From positions 2,601,818-2,665,817 of the forward strand of contig NZ_JAQZZL010000001.1 in assembly GCF_028745505.1 (NCBI RefSeq): 64,000 nt of DNA, read 5' to 3'. The notes beneath the pieces are model-generated. The model made no database searches. It was not told the DNA's origin and was given only the letters and a program-made list of their open reading frames with translations. This DNA comes from Lentisphaera marina. GTDB taxonomy: Bacteria; Verrucomicrobiota; Lentisphaeria; Lentisphaerales; Lentisphaeraceae. A program made the position numbers and the translations under genes. How positions within the stretch are numbered: the first letter of the stretch is position 1; each line of letters begins with the position of its first letter. Shown here in pieces: positions 1 through 7,766 of this stretch.

Positions 1-83
1 CCTAAGGCTGGTAAAAGTAGGGACGATAAAATACCAATTATGGCAATAACAACTAGGAGTTCTATAAGTGTAAACTTCTTCAT
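1..83 (-). CDS. Pseudopilin (prepilin-type N-terminal domain), 5' end only
   Basis: Only the first 27 codons or so lie in the window; the gene runs off the left edge. The translation begins MKKFTLIELLVVIAIIGI and continues into SSLLLPAL. This is the class III prepilin signature: a short basic leader, then FTLIE with the glutamate at mature position +5, then a hydrophobic helix. A prepilin peptidase would cut before the Phe and methylate it. The gene lies 65 bp downstream of a sulfatase on the same strand, so the two may be cotranscribed. Four other genes in the window share this N-terminus. The family call is firm; the role is unknown. Confidence 0.85.
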   Translation of the reverse strand, partial: MKKFTLIELLVVIAIIGILSSLLLPAL

Positions 84-148
84 TTTATACTCGTTTATTA
101 AAATTAAGAGATACGGTTGGAAATGGCTTAAACCTTAGATAAAAAGCC

Positions 149-1639
149 TTAAAATGACGGATCATAAAACTGATAGTCAGTGGGTAAGCTCAAATGATTT
201 TTCTTTTGTCCTTTTGAATTAAAGTGTTTGTGAGCGCGATCAAGGTCAGGGTAAGTTTTCCACTCAGGATCATTAAAATCCTGAGGCACGGGATTGGGAA
301 ATTGACCCATATATTTATCAAACTTCTTTCTCATCTCGGCATGCTCAGGATTGTGGGTCACATTCTCGTAAGCTCGCCCATCAAATGAGCCATTAGTTTT
401 ATAAAAACGCCCGTTCGCTTGATTATATAAAGGACACACGGCCTCCAATAAGTAGTCCTCCGTCCTCACCAAAGTTGAGATACCTGGGAAGGCGTAAATG
501 ACATCTTTAGTCTTTTCGGATTTTCCCGTGAGAAAATCTTTCAAACTTATTCCGTCAACACTCTTATCTTCTGGAATTGCGGCCCCCGCAAAATCGACAA
601 TTGTGGATAATACGTCACTAAAATCTGTAAGTTGTGAAACCATGCCACGCTTTTTAATACCTGCACCCGAAATAATCATAGGTACATGTACGCCGTACTC
701 TACCCCCCTACTCTTAGACGATGATGTTGTACCATTATCTGAGCTGACGATAAAGATTGTGTTATCTGCGACTCCCAAAGATTTAACTTTATCAACAACT
801 TTACCCGTCAATTCATCCATATAACGAACTTGGCTTTTAAAGATTTTATGCCCCATCTTATCACCTTTGCGATAGTGGAAATTTGAGGGCTTTGCTCCCT
901 TCGCAACTTCATAAGGTGTTACACAATGAGCGGTATGAGCTAAAACCATTGAGTAAATAGCTAGAAATGGCTCGTCTTTTTTAACTTTATCTTCCATAAA
1001 GTCACAAATAAATTCAGTAAAGATATTTGGGCCATAGTCATTCATAGTGGTCCGCATCATCTTGCCATTCTTCACCAGATGCGGTTTCCAGAAGCGTGAA
1101 GTAATCTGTTCTTTGCTTATGGCGGCAATTTCCCAATTCTCATCAGGAACTAATTTTTCACCACAAATTTTGCTCAGTGTCTTGGCGCTGCCATAGTAAA
1201 CATATTCATCGATACCAAGCTTATCATTATCTAATCCAAGTTGACCACCTAGAGAATTGTGCCATTTACCGGCAAAACCTACTTGGTAACCTGAGTTACT
1301 CAGGATTTTGGTAAATTGAGGAAGTTTATTATCTGTTAGATTTTTTTTGCCAGGTAGATAATTTAGCTTATTATCATAACGACCATTATTAACAGCATAG
1401 TTGCCACTATAGAAAAGAGCTCGAGATGGACCGCATATAGACTGTGCCCAACAAGTTTTAAAAGTGACTCCGTCTTCACCTAATCGGTCAATATTAGGCG
1501 TATTGGAAACATGTTTTTGAACTCCGTATATCCCGTATTCTTCAAAACCCGCATCATCAGCTAAAATCACCACAATATTGGGATTTTGTCCTGATAGTAT
1601 GGTAAAAGAAAGAAGAAAAAGAGTACTTAATAACTTCAT
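149..1639 (-). CDS. Secreted sulfatase (S1 family, formylglycine type)
   Basis: A 496-aa hydrolase of the alkaline-phosphatase/sulfatase fold that should cleave sulfate esters, probably from polysaccharide. A signal peptide covers about residues 1-17. The metal-binding ADD follows at 27-29 and the C-G-P-S-R motif at 69-73, whose Cys69 would become formylglycine. SSDNGT in mid-protein supplies further metal ligands. The C-terminal part ends in a conserved-looking DYQFYDPSF tail. It is transcribed away from the sulfatase at 1871, with about 230 bp of shared promoter region between them, and is followed by a pseudopilin on the same strand. The exact substrate cannot be read from the sequence. 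Confidence 0.93.
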   Translation of the reverse strand: MKLLSTLFLLSFTILSGQNPNIVVILADDAGFEEYGIYGVQKHVSNTPNIDRLGEDGVTFKTCWAQSICGPSRALFYSGNYAVNNGRYDNKLNYLPGKKNLTDNKLPQFTKILSNSGYQVGFAGKWHNSLGGQLGLDNDKLGIDEYVYYGSAKTLSKICGEKLVPDENWEIAAISKEQITSRFWKPHLVKNGKMMRTTMNDYGPNIFTEFICDFMEDKVKKDEPFLAIYSMVLAHTAHCVTPYEVAKGAKPSNFHYRKGDKMGHKIFKSQVRYMDELTGKVVDKVKSLGVADNTIFIVSSDNGTTSSSKSRGVEYGVHVPMIISGAGIKKRGMVSQLTDFSDVLSTIVDFAGAAIPEDKSVDGISLKDFLTGKSEKTKDVIYAFPGISTLVRTEDYLLEAVCPLYNQANGRFYKTNGSFDGRAYENVTHNPEHAEMRKKFDKYMGQFPNPVPQDFNDPEWKTYPDLDRAHKHFNSKGQKKNHLSLPTDYQFYDPSF

Positions 1640-1870
1640 GATTTATCCTAAATTTTATTATAATTATGAACAAGAGACGTGGGTTTAATTGAGTTTTAGA
1701 CAAGTTCTTGTTTTTTTTGAAGAAAGTTAAGTACCCCTGATACCTAAGCATAAAAAAGACAATAAAGAAAAAGTACCTTTAGTATTTTAAGACAAACTTA
1801 AACAGAGTGTCCAATTAGAGTTTTACACTTCGTCTATATGTTAATGTCAGCTTATAAAACAAAGGTTTTT

Positions 1871-3613
1871 ATGTACAAAATTATCGCAATAACTTTTCTC
1901 TTTATTTCCACTATCTACGCAGAGACTCCTAATGTCATCCTCATTATTACTGACGACCAGGGCTATGGCGACCTAGCTTGTCATGGCAACCCTTGGATTA
2001 AGACTCCGCACTTAGATAAATTTCATAAGGAAAGCCTACGTCTAAACAATTATCACGTCGACCCAACTTGTGCCCCAACTCGTTCCGCGCTTATGACTGG
2101 GCGCTATTCGGGACGCAATGGTGTATGGCATACAGTGAATGGAAGAAACATGCTAAGGAGTCGTGAAAAAACTTTGGCAAATGTCTTAAAAGAAAATGGC
2201 TACACAACGGGGATTTTTGGCAAGTGGCACCTCGGCGATTCCTATCCCTTTCGCCCTCAGGATCGCGGCTTTGATCAAATTGTCATTCACGGTGCAGGAG
2301 GGATTCACCAAACTCCAGATTATTATGGCAATGATTATTTTGACGACACCTACATGGTCAATGGCCAATGGAAGAAATTTAAAGGTTATTGCACTGACAT
2401 TTGGTTTGACGAAGCTATTGAGTTTATAAAACAAAGCCATGATAAACCTTTCTTTGCTTATATTTCTCCGAATGCTCCGCATACGCCACTTAATTGTCCT
2501 GAAGAATACGAAGCTCCATACCGTAATAACCCAAATATTGCTGAACCCGCATTTTACGGCATGGTCACAAATATTGATGACAACTTTGCCAAACTTGAAA
2601 AATTCTTAAAAGCAGAAGGTTTGTACGATAATACAATCCTCATTTTTACCACAGATAATGGCTCTGCCAAAGGCATTGCATATAATAAAAAAATAAAAAA
2701 GAAATTAGGGTACACAGCGAATATGCGTGGTCAAAAAGGCTCTCAATATGAGGGGGGTCATCGAGTTCCTTTTTTCATCAATTGGCCTGCAGGTAAAATT
2801 ACTGGTGGACGTGATATCAATACCCTGACTGCCCATATTGACCTACTTCCAACTTTCATTGACCTACTTTCTTTAAAATCCGATACGCCTGAACTCGATG
2901 GTTCTTCATTAAAAGACTTAATTTATTCTAATGACCAAAAATTGGAGGAACGAACTCTAATTGTTGAAAATCAGCGTGTCGTAAGTCCTGAAAAATGGCG
3001 CCGTTGTTCGGTGATGTATAAAGACTGGAGACTCGTGGATGGCAAAGAACTCTATAAGCTCAAAAATGACCCTGAACAAAAGCAAAATATTGCCAAGTCA
3101 CACCCGGAAATTGTCACACGACTCCGGGAAAGTTATGAAGATTTCTGGGTCAGCACATCTGCTGATCACCATATCGACTCTCACATCATCATTGGTTCAG
3201 AAAAAGAAAACCCTTTAATTCTCACCAGCCATGATCTTCTTACATCAAAAACTCCCTGGAATCATCGTCAGGTGGAACAGGGAATGGCAACTCGTGGCAA
3301 GTGGATGCTCAAAGTTGCCAAAAAAGGCAAGTATAAATTTACTTTTAGCCGCTGGCCCGAAGAACTGAATAAAGCCATAAATTCAGATGGTGGAGTCAAT
3401 GGTAAGCTTATCAATGCTCAATCTGCCCACATTGAAATACAGGGACAAAAGAGAAGTTGCAAAGTATCAGCCACACATAGGTCGATAAGTTTCACATTGG
3501 AGCTCGAGCCAGGGCTTGCGGAACTCATTACCGAATTTCAATTAAGTGATGGTAGTTTTATGTCTGCCTATTACTGCTATGTCGATTACACTCCTGCAAA
3601 AGCCAGTAAATAA
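1871..3613 (+). CDS. Secreted sulfatase with C-terminal extra domain
   Basis: A 580-aa formylglycine sulfatase. The open frame begins at 1838, but the ATG at 1871 gives a clean signal peptide (MYKIIAITFLFISTIYA), so I prefer it. ITDD is at 26-29 and the C-A-P-T-R modification motif at 67-71; TTDNGS lies in the middle. After the sulfatase fold there are about 110 extra residues predicted to be beta-rich (KGKYKFTFSRWP and following). The sulfatase at 27802-29571 has a matching extension, so the two belong to one subfamily, perhaps with an accessory carbohydrate-contacting domain. Substrate unknown. Confidence 0.93.
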   Translation: MYKIIAITFLFISTIYAETPNVILIITDDQGYGDLACHGNPWIKTPHLDKFHKESLRLNNYHVDPTCAPTRSALMTGRYSGRNGVWHTVNGRNMLRSREKTLANVLKENGYTTGIFGKWHLGDSYPFRPQDRGFDQIVIHGAGGIHQTPDYYGNDYFDDTYMVNGQWKKFKGYCTDIWFDEAIEFIKQSHDKPFFAYISPNAPHTPLNCPEEYEAPYRNNPNIAEPAFYGMVTNIDDNFAKLEKFLKAEGLYDNTILIFTTDNGSAKGIAYNKKIKKKLGYTANMRGQKGSQYEGGHRVPFFINWPAGKITGGRDINTLTAHIDLLPTFIDLLSLKSDTPELDGSSLKDLIYSNDQKLEERTLIVENQRVVSPEKWRRCSVMYKDWRLVDGKELYKLKNDPEQKQNIAKSHPEIVTRLRESYEDFWVSTSADHHIDSHIIIGSEKENPLILTSHDLLTSKTPWNHRQVEQGMATRGKWMLKVAKKGKYKFTFSRWPEELNKAINSDGGVNGKLINAQSAHIEIQGQKRSCKVSATHRSISFTLELEPGLAELITEFQLSDGSFMSAYYCYVDYTPAKASK

Positions 3614-3910
3614 AATGCTCTTATCCTATTTATTTTAGTAGAGTCGAAAACATTTTTAATCTTTACGCCTCGATTTCTCCTAAAACCATCACCTTTAATA
3701 AAAATACATTAGGACTTCTACACCTATATGCCTCACTAAAAAATAAGTCGATTAATAAATATAATTCATGCTGCGCCCTCCATATTCGACAGTTTAAGAG
3801 CTAGCAGGTTCTTCGATAAGCAGAACTACTTAGGAAGTATAATACATTTGTACTTTAAAACATCTATGTAATATTAATATATTTATTTAATTGTATTATT
3901 TGGATTTAAA

Positions 3911-5362
3911 ATGAAAAAACTCTTACTTCTAAGTCTTTGTTTCCCTCTATTTCTTTTTGCTCAATCCGCAAAACCTAATGTCATCTACATTTTAGCAGAT
4001 GATTTGGGCTATGGTGAACTGGGCTGCTATGGTCAAAGTAAAATCAAAACTCCGAATATTGATGCCCTCGCTGAAAACGGTATGCGCTTTACTCGTCATT
4101 ATTCTGGCGCGCCAGTCTGTGCCCCCTCGCGCGGTGTTCTATTAACAGGAAAACAGCTTTCAAAAGCCTACGTACGCAACAACCGAGAATATAAACCTGA
4201 AGGCCAAGAAGCCATTCATAATCCAGGAATAAGTCTTGCTCAAATCTTTAAAGATCAAGCTTACGCTACAGGAGCCTTCGGTAAATGGGGCCTTGGTTAC
4301 CCCGGTTCATCAAGTGACCCAAAAGCTCTTGGCTTTGACCGCTTCTATGGTTACAATTGTCAACGCGTGGCACACTCCTTTTACCCACCCCACTTATGGA
4401 GTGACGATACAAAAGTTATTATCAACAAAAATCCCGTGCCAGGTCATTGGAGAAAAACCGTAGGAAGCGATTTTGATTTCTCCCAGTTTTACGCTGAAAA
4501 CTACGCTCCTGATCTCATTTTAGACGAAGCACTTAAATTCATAACAACTAACAAAGACAAGCCCTTCTTTGCCTACCTCCCCTTCATTGAACCTCACCTC
4601 GCTATGCACCCCCCTCATAACTGGGTCGATAGCTATCCAAAAGAATGGGACCTTCCAAAGAAAAATACATACAAGGCTAATTATCTACCTCACCTACGTC
4701 CCCGTGCCGGTTATGCCGCTATGATTTCTGATTTGGATGAACATGTGGGAGCTGTCATGAGCCTCCTGAAGGAATTAAACCTTGATAATAACACACTTGT
4801 TATATTCAGTAGCGACAACGGGGCTTCTCACTGCATAGAAGTCGATCATAAGTTCTTCAATAGCGTCAAGGGACTGCGCGGTTTAAAAGGGTCTGTCTAT
4901 GAAGGTGGTCTTCGCGTTCCCATGATTGCTCACTGGCCTGGAAAAATTAAAACTGAACAAGTCAGCCAACATGTCAGTGGCTTTGTGGATGTACTCGCTA
5001 CCATGTGTGAGTTATTAGATACTGAGGTGCCTGAAACGAACGATGGCGTCAGTTTTCTAGCAGAATTACTCGGTAAAGAACAAGAAACTCAGCCAGTTCT
5101 CGCTTGGGAATTCCAAGGTTATGGTGGCCAGCAGGCCATTATTCTCGATGGTCGCTGGAAAGGTGTTCGTCAAAACTTACTTCCTCGCGGCAAGAAAAAG
5201 AAAAGTACACCCAAGTGGGAACTCTATGATCTAGAGAATGACCCACAAGAGCAGAATGACCTTGCTACACAAATGCCGGAAGTCGTCGACCGTGTCCACA
5301 AAGCCATGATGAAAAATAGAAGCAATAGTGAAAAGTTTCACATGCCAATGGCCGCACAATAA
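3911..5362 (+). CDS. Secreted arylsulfatase-type sulfatase
   Basis: A 483-aa formylglycine sulfatase. The signal peptide (MKKLLLLSLCFPLFLFAQS) is followed by ILADD at 27-31 and C-A-P-S-R at 70-74. SSDNGAS in the middle and the GLKGSVYEGGLRVP segment are typical of S1 sulfatases. It would hydrolyse sulfate esters outside the cytoplasm. It is the last gene before the REP/RAYT island, and no T-rich terminator is visible behind it. The 297 bp upstream are AT-rich and hold no gene that I can support. Confidence 0.93.
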   Translation: MKKLLLLSLCFPLFLFAQSAKPNVIYILADDLGYGELGCYGQSKIKTPNIDALAENGMRFTRHYSGAPVCAPSRGVLLTGKQLSKAYVRNNREYKPEGQEAIHNPGISLAQIFKDQAYATGAFGKWGLGYPGSSSDPKALGFDRFYGYNCQRVAHSFYPPHLWSDDTKVIINKNPVPGHWRKTVGSDFDFSQFYAENYAPDLILDEALKFITTNKDKPFFAYLPFIEPHLAMHPPHNWVDSYPKEWDLPKKNTYKANYLPHLRPRAGYAAMISDLDEHVGAVMSLLKELNLDNNTLVIFSSDNGASHCIEVDHKFFNSVKGLRGLKGSVYEGGLRVPMIAHWPGKIKTEQVSQHVSGFVDVLATMCELLDTEVPETNDGVSFLAELLGKEQETQPVLAWEFQGYGGQQAIILDGRWKGVRQNLLPRGKKKKSTPKWELYDLENDPQEQNDLATQMPEVVDRVHKAMMKNRSNSEKFHMPMAAQ

Positions 5363-5390
5363 TTCACCTCTCTCAGAGGATGTGGTAAAA

Positions 5391-5716
5391 CATCATTCCG
5401 TCATTGATAAGGCCAGCGCCGAATATGGTCAATCATTCGCCCTCTTCGAGGACGACCTAGGTTCACCGTTTTAATCCTGGCGCTCACGCACCAGGCTAAA
5501 CATATTCACCCTCTTCGAGGGCAAAAACCATCATTCCGTAATTGATGAGGCCAGCGCCGAAGGTGCTTAATTCCTTTAGCCTTGGGGAGCCGCCCGCAGG
5601 GCAATTCCCAAGGAAAATTATATATAAGAGAAAATGATCATCGAAGATGGTCAATTAATTTGCTTCCGCACCACCAGATGAATTATAATATTCATAGTAA
5701 AACGGAGGAAATAAAA
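5391..5716. repeat. REP-like structured repeat, left of RAYT
   Basis: The gene-free stretch before the RAYT is built of repeated pieces. A 33-bp phrase ending in GGCCAGCGCCGAA occurs at 5391-5423 and again at 5529-5561. The segment from about 5436 to 5657 recurs to the right of the gene. It contains inverted repeats: CCTGG/CCAGG at 5476-5495, a CCCTC-TTC-GAGGG hairpin at 5509-5521, and a two-part hairpin at 5580-5613 with outer stem CCTTGGG/CCCAAGG and inner stem GCCC-GCA-GGGC. A conserved box at 5636-5657 (GATCATCGAAGATGGTCAAT and so on) closes the unit. Paired repeats around a Y1 transposase are typical of REP/BIME elements. Confidence 0.75.
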
Positions 5717-6160
5717 ATGTCTTATACACAATCATTTTATCACATTATTTTTTCAACAAAAAATAGAAGGCCTTGTTTAAAAGAGGAGCTTCGTGAAGAA
5801 ATATTTAAATACATTTGGGGAATTAGCAAAAACAAAAAATGTCATCTAATCCGAATTAATGGCATGAACGAACACATTCATATTTTGGTGAATTTACATT
5901 CTGAGGTATCGCTTTCTTCCTATGTAAGAGATGTCAAAACATCTACAAGCCATTGGTTAAAAAGTCATGGTTTAATTAAAGATTTCCCTGGTTGGCAAAG
6001 AGAGTACGCTGCCTTAAGCAAAAACCAGTCAGACCTTGAGTCGGTCATTCATTACATCAAAAATCAGCAGGAGCATCACAAGCTTATAACATGGGAAGAT
6101 GAATTTAAGCAGATTCTCGAAAAATCAAAGATAAAATTCGACAACAAATATTTGCCATAA
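5717..6160 (+). CDS. REP-associated tyrosine transposase (RAYT, IS200-like Y1)
   Basis: A 147-aa single-strand DNA transposase of the Y1_Tnp/COG1943 family. The frame is open from 5582, but the ATG at 5717 follows a strong GGAGGA ribosome site (5704-5709) and starts the family's usual MSYTQSFYHIIFSTKNRR. The HUH metal motif is in MNEHIHILVNL. The C-terminal WQREYAALSKN and YIKNQQEHH elements match RAYTs, which carry the catalytic Tyr there. RAYTs cut and join folded REP hairpins. The gene is flanked on both sides by copies of a structured repeat, the expected substrate. It appears intact. Confidence 0.88.
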   Translation: MSYTQSFYHIIFSTKNRRPCLKEELREEIFKYIWGISKNKKCHLIRINGMNEHIHILVNLHSEVSLSSYVRDVKTSTSHWLKSHGLIKDFPGWQREYAALSKNQSDLESVIHYIKNQQEHHKLITWEDEFKQILEKSKIKFDNKYLP

Positions 6161-6380
6161 TTCGCTCTCTACGAGGACAGCGTAGCTTCACTTTTTTGAT
6201 CCTGGCGCTTACGCACCAGGCTAAACATATTCACCCTCTTCGAGGGTGAAAACAATTATTTCTATACTGATCAAGAGCGCCGAAGGTACTCAATGCCTTT
6301 AGCCTTGGGGTGCAGTCCGCAGGACCAATCCCAAGGAATATTGTTCATTAACATTCATGATCATCGATGATGGTCAATTA
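6158..6380. repeat. REP-like structured repeat, right of RAYT
   Basis: Second copy of the unit seen left of the RAYT, in the same orientation. CCTGG/CCAGG lies at 6201-6220, the CCCTC-TTC-GAGGG hairpin at 6234-6246, the CCTTGGG/CCCAAGG double hairpin at 6303-6336, and the GATCATCGATGATGGTCAAT box at 6359-6380. In the inner hairpin the left copy reads GCCC-GCA-GGGC and this copy GTCC-GCA-GGAC. Both sides of the stem changed together, so pairing is kept. The right end overlaps the last 3 bases of the GH117 gene. Confidence 0.75.
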
Positions 6381-7628
6381 GTTCATATCCTGTTCTTTTT
6401 TACTTAGACGCTTCATCATCTTAGTCATATTGGGATTCAAGCCAATATTCTTTTGGAAGTAAGTCTGTTCATTAAAACGCAAGTTATTATGCTTAAAATA
6501 TGGAATATCTATATCCGGTGATAAATCACAATCGAACCTAGCGAGAATTGATGATTTTTGTGCACCACCACCATCGATATTGATATGGCATAGTCCCCAT
6601 GTAAAGCCAGTATTTTTACCATCTCCTTTAAATGCACTTGGACAGAAGGGACCAGGGGCTACTGGTGGAACTTGGATTAAGGATTTAATTTCAAAATCTT
6701 CACCATCTTCAGAATATTGAATCGTATTTTTTTCTGGTCCATCGAGTGCAATTAATGCCGCAATGCCATCGCCAAAGGGAAACATACAGGTTTCGTGACC
6801 AGAATTGATAACTGGATTTTTAGGAGAAGGTATAAAGGGACCTAGAGGGTCGTCAGCAAATGAAACACCCTGCATTCGCAAAACGTATTCATCTCCACGC
6901 TCGATCGGAGCTCCTTTGTAATAAACAAGGATCTTTCCATTGTGAACTACGGGGCATGGATCATTAATTTTTATATTATTCCAGGATCCTTTTGGACCAG
7001 GTAAAATTACTGGCTCAGGATGATGCGTCCAGGGACCACTAGGTGAATCGGCATAAGCTACTCGTACGGGACAATATGCCTGACCACCAACCATAGGGCT
7101 ATATGCCTGAAAGTAGAGGTAATACTTTCCTTTCCACATAAGTATACCAGGTGTGCATATTGAACGAAAGCCTTGCTCAGGCTTAGGGGGACGTCTTACT
7201 GCTGGCTCTTTATCCTCAACCCAAGTCCAGCCATCTTGACTGGTCGCATGCCATATGTCCGCTAAATCCCAATCAGTTCCAGGTTTTGTATCAGTCGCCT
7301 TTTTCAAGCCCTCTGGAACTTCTTTAGTTCTACGGCCCGTATACCAAACGTGATAAATCCCATCTACTTTAATAACTTTTGTTGGGTCGCGACGGGAAAT
7401 CTCGCTGGAAAGCGCCAAGCCCTTCAAGCGTGTATATTTGAAGTTTGAATAAAGTTCATTATTGCGATCTTCTAGTGGATTCCACTGATCATAAAGTCTT
7501 TCAACAGCTCTACTAATCGGTCGATCTGTTGGCTTTTCTGTAGGAATGAGCGCAGGGAAAACTTCTTCAGCTTGAACTAATCCTGACAATAATACAAGAG
7601 TTAATAATTTTGGTAATTTTTTGAACAC
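6378..7628 (-). CDS. GH117 family glycosidase (3,6-anhydro-galactosidase type), secreted
   Basis: A 416-aa five-bladed beta-propeller enzyme of the GH117 type. Known members remove 3,6-anhydro-L-galactose from the non-reducing end of neoagaro-oligosaccharides, the last step of agar breakdown. Evidence is the diagnostic SRRDPTKVIKVDGIYHVWYT at 79-98 (Asp81), the RPPKPEQGFRS segment, INDPCPV (Asp223) and GHETCMFP (His278, Glu279). From memory these match the catalytic positions of the Zobellia enzymes. It has a signal peptide (about residues 1-20) and a GTG start preceded by GGAGAG. It is probably the last gene of an operon behind a DUF1552 and a dihaem protein. Clan alternatives are GH43 or GH32, but the motif run favours GH117. 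Confidence 0.82.
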   Translation of the reverse strand: MFKKLPKLLTLVLLSGLVQAEEVFPALIPTEKPTDRPISRAVERLYDQWNPLEDRNNELYSNFKYTRLKGLALSSEISRRDPTKVIKVDGIYHVWYTGRRTKEVPEGLKKATDTKPGTDWDLADIWHATSQDGWTWVEDKEPAVRRPPKPEQGFRSICTPGILMWKGKYYLYFQAYSPMVGGQAYCPVRVAYADSPSGPWTHHPEPVILPGPKGSWNNIKINDPCPVVHNGKILVYYKGAPIERGDEYVLRMQGVSFADDPLGPFIPSPKNPVINSGHETCMFPFGDGIAALIALDGPEKNTIQYSEDGEDFEIKSLIQVPPVAPGPFCPSAFKGDGKNTGFTWGLCHINIDGGGAQKSSILARFDCDLSPDIDIPYFKHNNLRFNEQTYFQKNIGLNPNMTKMMKRLSKKEQDMN

Positions 7629-7766
7629 CTTTTCTCTCCTTCAAAATTTTTGTTTCATTTAAAAGTAAGCAAACTAAATATAATTCCCAAAACTTAAGCG
7701 CTTCCTTTAATTTATCAGATGACTTGAGTAGCTTAATTTAGACAGTTCTCATGCAATTTAAGGTGC

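Noticed and set aside
1557-1751. A 64-codon minus-strand frame upstream of the first sulfatase
   Set aside because: It overlaps the sulfatase start in another frame and has no ribosome site or family resemblance.
5582-5716. N-terminal extension of the RAYT
   Set aside because: It translates the REP-like repeat itself; the ATG at 5717 has a strong ribosome site and the family's usual start.
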